A stretch of 64,000 bases of DNA from DSPP01 sp964607165 (lineage in GTDB: Bacteria; Zixibacteria; MSB-5A5; DSPP01). The notes beneath the pieces are model-generated. The model was not told where the DNA came from. It did not search any database and worked only from the letters and a program-made list of their open reading frames with translations. The translations under genes were made by a program, and so were the position numbers. Each line of letters opens with the position of its first letter. Positions within the stretch are counted from its first letter, which is position 1. Shown piece after piece: positions 25,747 through 33,305 of the stretch. The DNA is taken from the NCBI GenBank assembly GCA_964607165.1, contig CAZSIT010000003.1:62001-126000 (forward strand), given 5' to 3'.

Positions 25747-26411
25747 TGCAGGCGGTGCTGTTGGGCCCGCCCGGAAGCGGTAAAGGGACGCAGGCGGTGG
25801 AACTTTCCTCCCGCTTGGTTTTTTTTCATTTGGCTACCGGCGACATTTTGCGCCAGGAAGTGAAAAACCAAACCTCTTTAGGCCAAGAAGCCAAAGCTTT
25901 TATGGAGAAAGGGGAGTTGGTCCCGGATAAATTAATTTTAGCGATGGTTTCTTCGCGGTTGGAGTCTGGCCGAGACTATCTGTGGGATGGTTTTCCGCGC
26001 ACCGAAGAGCAGGCGGTAGGCCTGGATGCCCTTTTGGCGGTGCGCAGTTCGGTTGTTGATATCGCCGTATTATTGGAAGTTTCAGATGAAGTCATAGTGG
26101 AGCGAATCTCGGGCAGAATGTTTTGTCCTGGATGCGGGGCCAATTATCACCGCCAGTCCAAACCGCCCAAAAAAGCGGGAATCTGCGACCAATGCGCCAA
26201 AGGTCTACAGGTTCGGCCCGACGACCGGGCTGAAGTAGTGGAGAATCGGTTGCGCGTGTACCGGGAACGGACCGAGCCTTTGGTATTGTTTTATGAAAAA
26301 AAAGGGATTTTGGCTCGGGTGGATGGGAATCGGGATCCGCAGGCGGTCACGGCTGATTTGGCAACCCTCCTGGAGAAAGTTCGCCGGGGACAAAAAGCCT
26401 TGAATGGTTGA
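25746..26411 (+). CDS. adk: Adenylate kinase
   Basis: Converts AMP and ATP to two ADP. 221 residues, long-LID form. P-loop GPPGSGKGT at residues 7-15; the DGFPRTEEQA motif binds AMP. The LID carries two Cys pairs, CPGC and CDQC, as in structural-zinc adenylate kinases of Gram-positives. Its ATG overlaps the secY stop, and its stop overlaps map. Confidence 0.97.
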   Translation: MQAVLLGPPGSGKGTQAVELSSRLVFFHLATGDILRQEVKNQTSLGQEAKAFMEKGELVPDKLILAMVSSRLESGRDYLWDGFPRTEEQAVGLDALLAVRSSVVDIAVLLEVSDEVIVERISGRMFCPGCGANYHRQSKPPKKAGICDQCAKGLQVRPDDRAEVVENRLRVYRERTEPLVLFYEKKGILARVDGNRDPQAVTADLATLLEKVRRGQKALNG

Positions 26412-27150
26412 ATTGAAATCGAAACGGGAAATAGAAATTATGCGGGAATCGGGACGAATCGTGGCGGAAACTTTGGAGACGCTCAAAGAGAAAGTGAAGC
26501 CCGGAATTAAAACCAAAGAACTCGACCGTTTGGCCGATGAGTTCATCCGCAAGCGGGGCGGAGTGCCGGCTTTCAAGGGCTACAGAGGGTATCCGGCTTC
26601 CATATGCGTCTCGATTGACGAAGAGGTGGTGCACGGAATCCCGGGGGAACGTGAAATCCGGGAAGGTCAGATTGTTTCCCTTGACGTAGGGGTTTTGAAA
26701 GACGGTTATTATGCGGACGGGGCAAGCTCCGTGGCGGTCGGCGAGGTGTCGGAAAACTTGTCAAAACTCTTGCGGGTAACGGAAGAAGCATTATATTTGG
26801 GGGTTGACTTTTTCCGGGTGGGAAACCGCCTGGGGGATGTATCCTCCGCCGTGGAGCATAAAGCGGAGGAAAATAGTTTTTCGGTGGTGCGCGAGTTGGT
26901 CGGCCACGGCATCGGCCGCCAAATGCACGAAGAACCGGCTGTTCCAAATTACGGAAATCCGAATTCCGGGATGGCGATTAAGCCCGGTCTGGTTATAGCG
27001 ATTGAGCCTATGGTCAACGTGGGTGATTGGCCGGTGGAAATAAAATCGGACGGCTGGACCATGGTTACCAGGGATGGCTCGTTTTCGGCGCATTTTGAGC
27101 ATACCGTTGCGGCAACCGAAGAAGGACCTTTGGTTTTAACCAAAGTATAG
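26404..27150 (+). CDS. map: Methionine aminopeptidase type I
   Basis: Removes initiator Met from nascent proteins. 248 residues. Di-metal ligands are visible: LDVGVLKDGYYADGASS (two Asp), GHGIGRQMHEEPAVPNYG (His), VIAIEPMV (Glu) and HFEHTVAATEEGP (Glu). VVHGIPGEREIREGQIV contains the conserved substrate-pocket His. Standard place between adk and infA. Confidence 0.97.
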   Translation: MVELKSKREIEIMRESGRIVAETLETLKEKVKPGIKTKELDRLADEFIRKRGGVPAFKGYRGYPASICVSIDEEVVHGIPGEREIREGQIVSLDVGVLKDGYYADGASSVAVGEVSENLSKLLRVTEEALYLGVDFFRVGNRLGDVSSAVEHKAEENSFSVVRELVGHGIGRQMHEEPAVPNYGNPNSGMAIKPGLVIAIEPMVNVGDWPVEIKSDGWTMVTRDGSFSAHFEHTVAATEEGPLVLTKV

Positions 27151-27151
27151 G

Positions 27152-27370
27152 ATGGCAAAAGAGGATACCATACAGGTAGAAGGAAAGGTTTTGGAGCCTT
27201 TACCGAACGCAATGTTTAAAGTGGAACTGGACAACGGACATCAGGTTTTGGCCCATATTTCGGGCAAGATGCGGATGCATTTCATCCGGATTCTGCCGGG
27301 AGATAAAGTTACCGTGGAGCTTTCGCCCTACGATTTGACCCGGGGGCGGATTGTGTATCGGTACAAGTGA
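27152..27370 (+). CDS. infA: Translation initiation factor IF-1
   Basis: IF-1, 72 residues, OB fold, blocks the ribosomal A site during initiation. KEDTIQVEGKVLEPLPNAMF and VLAHISGKMRMHFIRILPGD are near-identical to the family; it ends RGRIVYRYK. Follows map by one base. Confidence 0.98.
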   Translation: MAKEDTIQVEGKVLEPLPNAMFKVELDNGHQVLAHISGKMRMHFIRILPGDKVTVELSPYDLTRGRIVYRYK

Positions 27371-27377
27371 GAGAAAA

Positions 27378-27491
27378 ATGAAAATACGTTCATCCATAAA
27401 AAAGCGCTGTGAAAACTGCAAAATCATCCGCCGCAAAGGGAATTTGGTGGTGATTTGCAAAAATCCGCGCCACAAACAGAGACAGGGTTAA
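27378..27491 (+). CDS. rpmJ: 50S ribosomal protein L36, zinc form
   Basis: L36, 37 residues. MKIRSSIKKRCENCKIIRRK opens it, followed by VVICKNPRHKQRQG. The C-C-C-H zinc ligands (CENC, then Cys and His near residues 27 and 32) are complete, so this is the Cys-containing form. GAGA lies a few bases before the ATG. It sits between infA and rpsM as in many bacteria. Confidence 0.97.
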   Translation: MKIRSSIKKRCENCKIIRRKGNLVVICKNPRHKQRQG

Positions 27492-27494
27492 ACT

Positions 27495-27881
27495 ATGGCA
27501 CGCATTGCAGGCGTGGATTTGCCGCGCGACAAACGGATAGAAATCGGATTGCGCTATCTTTTCGGCATCGGCCCGACTACGGCGCGAGAAATTTTGGGTA
27601 AAACGGGCGTCAATCCAAACACCCGCGTGCAGGCTTTGTCTGAAGAAGACGTGGCCAAGCTACGTTCGGTCATTGAGGCGGAATACAAAGTCGAAGGGGC
27701 TCTGCGGGCGGAAATATCTCAAAACATCAAACGCCTGGTCGATATCGGCAGCTATCGCGGACTTAGGCATCGGCGCGGGCTTCCGGTTCGCGGACAGCGC
27801 ACCAAAACCAATGCGCGCACCCGTAAAGGGCCGCGCAAGACCGTGGGCGGGATGAAAAAGCCGCCTCCGGGACCCACCTAA
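27495..27881 (+). CDS. rpsM: 30S ribosomal protein S13
   Basis: S13, 128 residues, head protein contacting the P-site tRNA. ARIAGVDLPRDKRIEIGLRY at the start, SYRGLRHRRGLPVRGQRTKT and NARTRKGPRKTVGG at the basic C-terminus. Three bases after rpmJ. Confidence 0.98.
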   Translation: MARIAGVDLPRDKRIEIGLRYLFGIGPTTAREILGKTGVNPNTRVQALSEEDVAKLRSVIEAEYKVEGALRAEISQNIKRLVDIGSYRGLRHRRGLPVRGQRTKTNARTRKGPRKTVGGMKKPPPGPT

Positions 27882-27882
27882 A

Positions 27883-27913
27883 ACAGGGATTAGGGATTAG
27901 AGATTAGTGATTA
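27883..27913 (+). repeat. GGATTAG-type heptad repeat between rpsM and rpsK
   Basis: ACAG followed by four heptads GGATTAG, GGATTAG, AGATTAG, TGATTA and then an A run. It is the second copy of the element at 7-31 and makes most of the unusually large 71-base spacer in this otherwise compact operon. Function unknown. Confidence 0.7.
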
Positions 27914-27952
27914 AAAAATCAAAAATGTTCTTATTCAATTAGCGGGAGAAAA

Positions 27953-28345
27953 ATGGCAGAAGAAGTTAAAAAGAAACCGAAAAAGAAACATCGCCGAATT
28001 GAGGGTCTTGGGGTGGTGCACATTAAGGCCACGTTCAACAACACCATTGTTACCATAACCGACTCGACCGGGGCGGTTTTGTCCTGGTCATCGGCGGGAC
28101 GCAACGGGTTTAAAGGTTCTAAGAAAAGCACTCCTTTTGCCGCGCAGATAGCGGCGGAGGCCGCCGCAAAAGAAGCTTTGGAGGTGGGCCTAAAGAGAGT
28201 GGAGGTTTGGGTGAAAGGGCCGGGGGCAGGTCGGGAAGCCGCTATCCGCTCTTTGGCCGCGGCCGGTTTGGAAGTTACGGCGATAAAAGACGTAACGCCT
28301 TTGCCGCATAACGGCTGCCGACCGCCGAAGCGTAGAAGGGTATAG
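27953..28345 (+). CDS. rpsK: 30S ribosomal protein S11
   Basis: S11, 130 residues, platform protein. Conserved VHIKATFNNTIVTITDSTGA and KGPGAGREAAIRSLAAAGL are present; the end NGCRPPKRRRV is standard. The N-terminus has a Lys-rich lead. GGGAG lies upstream of the ATG. Confidence 0.98.
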   Translation: MAEEVKKKPKKKHRRIEGLGVVHIKATFNNTIVTITDSTGAVLSWSSAGRNGFKGSKKSTPFAAQIAAEAAAKEALEVGLKRVEVWVKGPGAGREAAIRSLAAAGLEVTAIKDVTPLPHNGCRPPKRRRV

Positions 28346-28355
28346 GGGAGAAAAA

Positions 28356-28994
28356 ATGGCACGTTATATTGGTCCTTCCTGCAAGCTTTGCCGCCGTGAA
28401 GGGGAAAAACTGTTTTTAAAGGGAAGTCGCTGCTATACAGAGAAATGTGCTTTCGAGCGGCGCGGCTATTCGCCGGGCGAGCATGGTCAATCCAGAGGTG
28501 GGCGGCGCAGAGGTTCTTCGGAATATTCCCAGCAACTGCGTGAAAAGCAGAAGGTGCGCCGTTTGTACGGACTTTTGGAGACTCAGTTTGCCAATATTTT
28601 TTCAGAAGCAGATCGATTGAAAGGTATCACCGGTGAAAATCTTCTGGCGCTTTTGGAACGGCGATTGGACAACGTGGTGTACCGTTTGGGTTTTGCCCCT
28701 TCCCGAAAATCGGCTCGCCAATTGGTTCTTCATCGGCATTTCACCGTAGATGGACAGACGGTGAATATCCCCTCCTACCTGGTGCGTCCCGGTCAGGTAA
28801 TAAAAGTTCGCGAAGGGAGCCGGAATCTAGATCTTATCCATCAGGCCTTAAAGGAGCAGGGCCGGGAGTTGGCGCTGCCGTATCTTCGATTGGATAAAGC
28901 CCGGTTGGAAGGACAAATGTTGGAGATGCCCAAGAGGGCGGAAATTCCTACTCTCTGTTCGGAGCAGTTGATAGTTGAGCTGTACTCTAAATAA
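28356..28994 (+). CDS. rpsD: 30S ribosomal protein S4, Cys form
   Basis: S4, 212 residues, primary 16S rRNA 5'-domain binder. The N-terminus has CKLC and then two further Cys (about residues 27 and 32), the zinc-binding form. The S4 RNA-binding domain (about residues 100-160) has ERRLDNVVYRLGFAPSRKSA and RQLVLHRHFTVDG. In known bacteria S4 represses the alpha operon. Confidence 0.98.
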   Translation: MARYIGPSCKLCRREGEKLFLKGSRCYTEKCAFERRGYSPGEHGQSRGGRRRGSSEYSQQLREKQKVRRLYGLLETQFANIFSEADRLKGITGENLLALLERRLDNVVYRLGFAPSRKSARQLVLHRHFTVDGQTVNIPSYLVRPGQVIKVREGSRNLDLIHQALKEQGRELALPYLRLDKARLEGQMLEMPKRAEIPTLCSEQLIVELYSK

Positions 28995-29009
28995 AGCGAG
29001 GGAAAATAG

Positions 29010-29984
29010 ATGAAGTGGAAAAGTATTCAAATGCCCAAAGAAGTTGAAGCGGAGGAAGCTTCCCGAACCTACGGTCGTTTTGTTCTGGAACCTTTGGAGC
29101 GAGGGTTTGGTATTACGCTTGGAAACGCGCTGCGCCGGGCTTTGCTTTCCTCCATACAGGGGGCGGCGGTTACAGCGGTTCGATTCGAAGGGGTTTTACA
29201 TGAATTTTCGACCATTTCGGGTGTTTATCAAGACGTTACCGAAATTTGGCTGAACTTGAAAAAGCTTCGCCTGAAACTTTCGGGAGAGGCGCCTAAAACC
29301 GTTCACCTTAAGGCGACCCGCAAAGGAAAGCTTTTGGCCTCCCATATCGAAGCGGGGGGAGATATTGAGATCTTGAATCCGGATTTGTTCATCTGCGAAC
29401 TGACGGAAGAGACCAAGTTCTCGGCTGAAATCGAAGTCGGGTTTGGGCGTGGCTACGTTGCGGCCGAGCAAAACAAACGCCCAGGGGCACCGGTGGGAAC
29501 CATCTTTTTGGATTCTCTTTTTTCACCCGTTTATAAGGTTAACTATCAGGTCGAAAACACTCGCCTTGGGCAGCGGGTGGATTACGAGCGGCTGATTTTG
29601 GAAATTTGGACCGATGGGGGCGTGACCGCAGAGGAGGCACTAAGCTATGCCGGAAGAATTTTGGCCGAGCACTTGTCGATTTTGATTAAAACCGACGGCC
29701 CCATTCAGACCGACGAAGTGCAAAAAGTTGACGAAGAGTCCTCGCGGATGTTCAATCTTTTAAAAACTCGGGTGGATGAACTGGAGCTTTCCGTGCGATC
29801 GGCCAACTGCCTGCGTGCCGCCGGAATTAACACATTGGGTGATCTGGTGCGGAAATCCGAGGCGGAAATGCTGGAGTTTCGCAATTTCGGGCGCAAGTCC
29901 TTAACCGAGCTGCATCAGGTTTTGGGCGATTTGGGCCTTTCTTTTGGCATGGATGTTTCCCGTTATTTGGCGGAGAGTAAATGA
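29010..29984 (+). CDS. rpoA: RNA polymerase alpha subunit
   Basis: Alpha subunit, 324 residues. The N-terminal assembly domain has LEPLERGFGITLGNALRRAL and LLSSIQGAAVTAVR. A linker near residue 235 is followed by the C-terminal domain with ELELSVRSANCLRAAGINTL and GDLVRKSEAEMLEFRNFGRK, which binds UP elements and activators in known enzymes. Completes the polymerase core with rpoB and rpoC. Its stop overlaps the rplQ ATG. Confidence 0.98.
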   Translation: MKWKSIQMPKEVEAEEASRTYGRFVLEPLERGFGITLGNALRRALLSSIQGAAVTAVRFEGVLHEFSTISGVYQDVTEIWLNLKKLRLKLSGEAPKTVHLKATRKGKLLASHIEAGGDIEILNPDLFICELTEETKFSAEIEVGFGRGYVAAEQNKRPGAPVGTIFLDSLFSPVYKVNYQVENTRLGQRVDYERLILEIWTDGGVTAEEALSYAGRILAEHLSILIKTDGPIQTDEVQKVDEESSRMFNLLKTRVDELELSVRSANCLRAAGINTLGDLVRKSEAEMLEFRNFGRKSLTELHQVLGDLGLSFGMDVSRYLAESK

Positions 29985-30487
29985 GGCACGGGCGAAGAGT
30001 TCCCAAATTAGGACGGACGGCTGCACATCGAAACGCCATGCTTTCTAACCTGGCGGCCAGCTTGATTATGCACCATCGGATTGTGACTACCCGTCAAAAG
30101 GCGCGCGCAGTGGCTCCTATTGTTGACCGATTAATCCAAACCGCAAAAAACGGTGACACCCTTTCGGCCCGGCGTTTGGTGGCCAGCCGGCTTTATTCTC
30201 CGGAAGCGGTCCAAAAACTTTTTGAAGAGACGGCCAAAAAACTTTCCGATCGGGAGGGTGGCTACACGCGCATTTATCATTTGGGCCGCCGGATGGGTGA
30301 CGGCGCCGAGACGGCGGTAGTCAGCATAGGACTGGAACCGGTGCGGTTGGGGAAAAAAGAAAAAAAAGAAGAGAAGAAAAAGGGGGAACGGCCAGCCGGG
30401 TATGACCGGGTTGCCGACAAGGAAATTTTCAAAGAAAAGGCGGCCGCCAAAGAAAAACCGCAAGAGGCAGAAGCCTCGGCTCCTTAG
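29981..30487 (+). CDS. rplQ: 50S ribosomal protein L17 with C-terminal tail
   Basis: L17, 168 residues. The core (residues 1-120) has MRHGRRVPKLGRTAAHRNAM and ASLIMHHRIVTTRQKARAV. The tail of about 50 residues is rich in Lys, Glu and Ala, beyond the usual family end. Last gene of the alpha operon. Confidence 0.97.
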   Translation: MRHGRRVPKLGRTAAHRNAMLSNLAASLIMHHRIVTTRQKARAVAPIVDRLIQTAKNGDTLSARRLVASRLYSPEAVQKLFEETAKKLSDREGGYTRIYHLGRRMGDGAETAVVSIGLEPVRLGKKEKKEEKKKGERPAGYDRVADKEIFKEKAAAKEKPQEAEASAP

Positions 30488-30505
30488 CAACTAACCTCTA
30501 AATAA

Positions 30506-30931
30506 ATGAATCAGCTTCTACCAAGTGAAGCGCCGCTCCCTAAGAAAGGACTAAAAAAGGGCTGCTTGGTGGCTTTGATTATTACCGGGGCATTCCTTTT
30601 GTTGGCTGTTTTGCTTATGGTTCTCTGCTATACCAATCGAGAAAAATTAATGAACTGGGGGGTGGGGCAGGGAACAGCGCAAATGGAGCGAATTTTGGCA
30701 AGGCGAGCCAGCCCGGGATACGATACCACCAGAATTCATTCTACTTTTGCCGAATATCGTCTGGCCACGCATGAAGGGCGGGTAAATTTAGACAGTCTCC
30801 GCAACATAGTTATTTATATGAAAATCATTGGGGATACCGTTCAACCGTTAGATACGTTTCAAATTAATCAAATACTCTCCAACTTTAAAGGATCAATTCT
30901 TTCCGAACCGGACCCGCGCTGGAAAAAGTAA
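30506..30931 (+). CDS. Hypothetical single-span membrane protein
   Basis: Not recognised. 141 residues: a Lys-rich cytoplasmic N-terminus, one hydrophobic span (about residues 21-42) and a predicted periplasmic domain of about 100 residues with no Cys. The start has only a weak ribosome-binding site. It lies between rplQ and deoB and overlaps the deoB ATG by one base (TAATG), so it is co-transcribed and coupled with the deo genes. Without homology I give no function. Confidence 0.7.
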   Translation: MNQLLPSEAPLPKKGLKKGCLVALIITGAFLLLAVLLMVLCYTNREKLMNWGVGQGTAQMERILARRASPGYDTTRIHSTFAEYRLATHEGRVNLDSLRNIVIYMKIIGDTVQPLDTFQINQILSNFKGSILSEPDPRWKK

Positions 30932-32103
30932 TGCGGGTTATCGTCATAGTTTTAGACTCCTGCGGGGTTGGCGAGCTTCCCGATGCCGGAGCTTACGGGG
31001 ACAAAGGCTCCAACACGCTGGGAAATTTAGCTCAAGCAGTTGGCGGTTTTTCCGTTCCAAATTTAGAAAGACTGGGCATTGGGAAAATCATCCCGATTGC
31101 AGGGGTTCGCTCCAACGTCCCCGCCTTGGGAGCATACGGTAAAATGACCTGTTTTTCGGCTGGAAAGGATTCCACGAATGGGCATTGGGAGTTGATGGGA
31201 GTGGCGGTTACCAAACCGCTTCCGCTTTTCGCAAAAGGTTTTCCATCAGAAGTTATGAAGGAATTTGAAAGAATTTCCGGGCGCGGTTATCTCGGCAATA
31301 AGCCCGCTTCCGGCACGGAAATCATTGTTGAATTGGGAGAAATGCACGTCGCCACCGGTAAGCCGATTGTGTACACCTCCGCCGATTCGGTTTTTCAGAT
31401 TGCCGCTCACGAAGAGGTTATCCCGCTCAACGAACTATATCGTATTTGCTCTGAAATGCGCAAAGTTTTAGTTGGCGATTGGGGAGTGGGGCGGGTGATT
31501 GCCCGGCCGTTTGTGGGAACTTCGAGAGAAGATTTTAAGCGCACAACCAACCGCAAGGATTTTTCGCTGTCTTGCCCGGAAGAAAATGTTTTGGACCGAT
31601 TGTATTCGATAGGAATACCGACCATCGGCATCGGCAAAATCGGAGATTTATTCGCCGAGCAGGGATTATCAAAGATTGTTCACACCAACAGCAACCGCGA
31701 TGGGATGGAAAAGCTCTACGACGAATTAAGTTATACAAGAGAGGGTTTAATTTTCATAAATTTAGTTGATTTTGATATGCTGTGGGGGCATCGGAATGAC
31801 TTGGAAGGGTTCGCCAAAGGAGTTGAAGAGTTCGATCGGCTGCTTTCCGGAATAGATCAGCGGTTTCGTAGAGAAGATGTCGTTTTCATAACCGCGGATC
31901 ATGGTTGCGACCCGACCACTCCTTCCACCGACCATTCGCGGGAGTATGTTCCTATTTTAGTTTATGGCGCTCAAATCAAGTCAGATGTAAATTTAGGAAC
32001 ACGAAGAACGATGGCCGATTTGGGTGCAACCGTGGCGGAGTTATTGGGTATCGAATGGAAAGGAGCGAGTGAAAGCTTTGTCAAAGAAATCCTGGCCGAT
32101 TAA
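30931..32103 (+). CDS. deoB: Phosphopentomutase
   Basis: Interconverts ribose or deoxyribose 1- and 5-phosphates; alkaline-phosphatase superfamily, 390 residues. Metal-site blocks VIVLDSCGVGELPDAGAYGD, ASGTEII, TADHGCDPTTPSTDHSREYV and INLVDFDMLWGHRND match the family. The nucleophile region reads GKDSTNGHWE. The position of the catalytic Thr of characterised enzymes (GKDTxxGHW) is Ser81, followed by Thr82. First enzyme of the deo operon. Confidence 0.95.
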   Translation: MRVIVIVLDSCGVGELPDAGAYGDKGSNTLGNLAQAVGGFSVPNLERLGIGKIIPIAGVRSNVPALGAYGKMTCFSAGKDSTNGHWELMGVAVTKPLPLFAKGFPSEVMKEFERISGRGYLGNKPASGTEIIVELGEMHVATGKPIVYTSADSVFQIAAHEEVIPLNELYRICSEMRKVLVGDWGVGRVIARPFVGTSREDFKRTTNRKDFSLSCPEENVLDRLYSIGIPTIGIGKIGDLFAEQGLSKIVHTNSNRDGMEKLYDELSYTREGLIFINLVDFDMLWGHRNDLEGFAKGVEEFDRLLSGIDQRFRREDVVFITADHGCDPTTPSTDHSREYVPILVYGAQIKSDVNLGTRRTMADLGATVAELLGIEWKGASESFVKEILAD

Positions 32104-32479
32104 GAAACTGATTGCCGCCGCTCGGCGGGCACAGAAAAATTCTTATTCGCCCTATTCAAAATTTGCCGTTGGCGCTGCTTTCTTCGGGGAGGACGGCAAG
32201 ATTTATTCCGGCACGAACGTTGAGAACGGGTCTTATGGCTTGACCATTTGCGCGGAGAGAACCGCGGTTTTCGCCGGAGTTTCGGCCGGATGCAGGAAAT
32301 TTCAAGTAGGGGTTATCGTTTCAAATTCCGAGCGGTTTCCAACTCCTTGTGGGGCTTGTTTGCAGGTTTTGACCGAATTTTCTCCAAAGCTCCCTTTGAT
32401 ATTGGTGAATCGGGACGGAATCGCCAAAGAAACTTCGGTCGAAAAACTTTTGACAGCCCCTTTTCGGCGGGGGAGTTAA
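32069..32479 (+). CDS. cdd: Cytidine deaminase
   Basis: Deaminates cytidine and deoxycytidine. About 136 residues from a GTG at 32069, which has AAGGAG (32060-32065) just upstream. A TTG at 32078 is an alternative, and an ATG at 32024 deep inside deoB is less likely. Zinc motif ICAERTAVF and PCGACLQVL give His/Cys-Glu and CxxC; here the first ligand is Cys with the catalytic Glu after Ala. NSYSPYSKFAVGAA is the substrate-binding signature. Overlaps the deoB end. Confidence 0.94.
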   Translation: MKALSKKSWPIKKLIAAARRAQKNSYSPYSKFAVGAAFFGEDGKIYSGTNVENGSYGLTICAERTAVFAGVSAGCRKFQVGVIVSNSERFPTPCGACLQVLTEFSPKLPLILVNRDGIAKETSVEKLLTAPFRRGS

Positions 32480-32480
32480 T

Positions 32481-33305
32481 TTGGCCGACCTGGAGGTCCT
32501 GGAGCCGGGAAGGCTGGCCCGTTTGATGGAACAGGCGGATGAAACCTGGCTTTTAACTCTTCGGCAACTGGGCAGGGAGGAAATCTGGGAAAAAAAGAGG
32601 AAGACACGGATGGAGTCAAAAAATACCGAAACATTCATCCGCAGCGTCTTGGAACTCAACCGCTCCTCGGTAGCCGCACGCCTCGAGTCCACCAATCTCG
32701 ATTTTAAAGCAACTTCCAAGGAAGTTGAAAAACTTTGCGCCGATGCCCTGGAAAATAATATAGGAGCGGTTTGCGTTTCACCCTTCTGGACTTCCCTGAC
32801 GGCTTTCTTGGTAGGCCGAAAACTTCGAGTTGTTTCAACCTTGGATTTTCCTTTAGGCCAGAACAAAACGGCGGTGAAAGTAAAACAGGCGTTGGAGGCC
32901 TGCCAGGATGGCGCCTCCGAATTGGATATGGTGGTAAATCATTCTTTTCTTGTCGAAAATAAACTGGCCGATTTTTTTAACGATATTGCCGAGGTCAAAG
33001 CGGCATTGTGGGAAGGAGTGGGGTTGAAAGTCATTGTTGAATTTTCTTTGCTTGCTCCGGACCAAAAAGTTTTGGGTGCTCTGGGAGTTTTCTATGCCGG
33101 AGCCGATTTGATTAAGACCTCTACAGGTGTTTTGGGCAAAACCGCACGGGAAGATGTGGAGCTTTTGTTTCGAATCTTTGGCCCATCTTTCCCCATCAAA
33201 GCGGCCGGCGGCATTCGCACTCGCAAGGATGTGGAATCGCTTTACGAAGCCGGGGCCGAGCGATTGGGCACTTCCACGGCAGCTTCCTTGTTGAAAGAAT
33301 TCTGA
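32481..33305 (+). CDS. deoC: Deoxyribose-phosphate aldolase
   Basis: Cleaves deoxyribose 5-phosphate to glyceraldehyde 3-phosphate and acetaldehyde. 274 residues from a TTG preceded by GGGGGAG. Catalytic residues by family alignment: Asp149 (ELDMVVN), Schiff-base Lys212 (LIKTSTG) and Lys240 (IKAAGGIRT). The first 43 residues exceed the usual length; an internal ATG at 32610 would give a normal 231-residue enzyme. The intervening codons are open, so the longer form may be real. Confidence 0.93.
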   Translation: MADLEVLEPGRLARLMEQADETWLLTLRQLGREEIWEKKRKTRMESKNTETFIRSVLELNRSSVAARLESTNLDFKATSKEVEKLCADALENNIGAVCVSPFWTSLTAFLVGRKLRVVSTLDFPLGQNKTAVKVKQALEACQDGASELDMVVNHSFLVENKLADFFNDIAEVKAALWEGVGLKVIVEFSLLAPDQKVLGALGVFYAGADLIKTSTGVLGKTAREDVELLFRIFGPSFPIKAAGGIRTRKDVESLYEAGAERLGTSTAASLLKEF

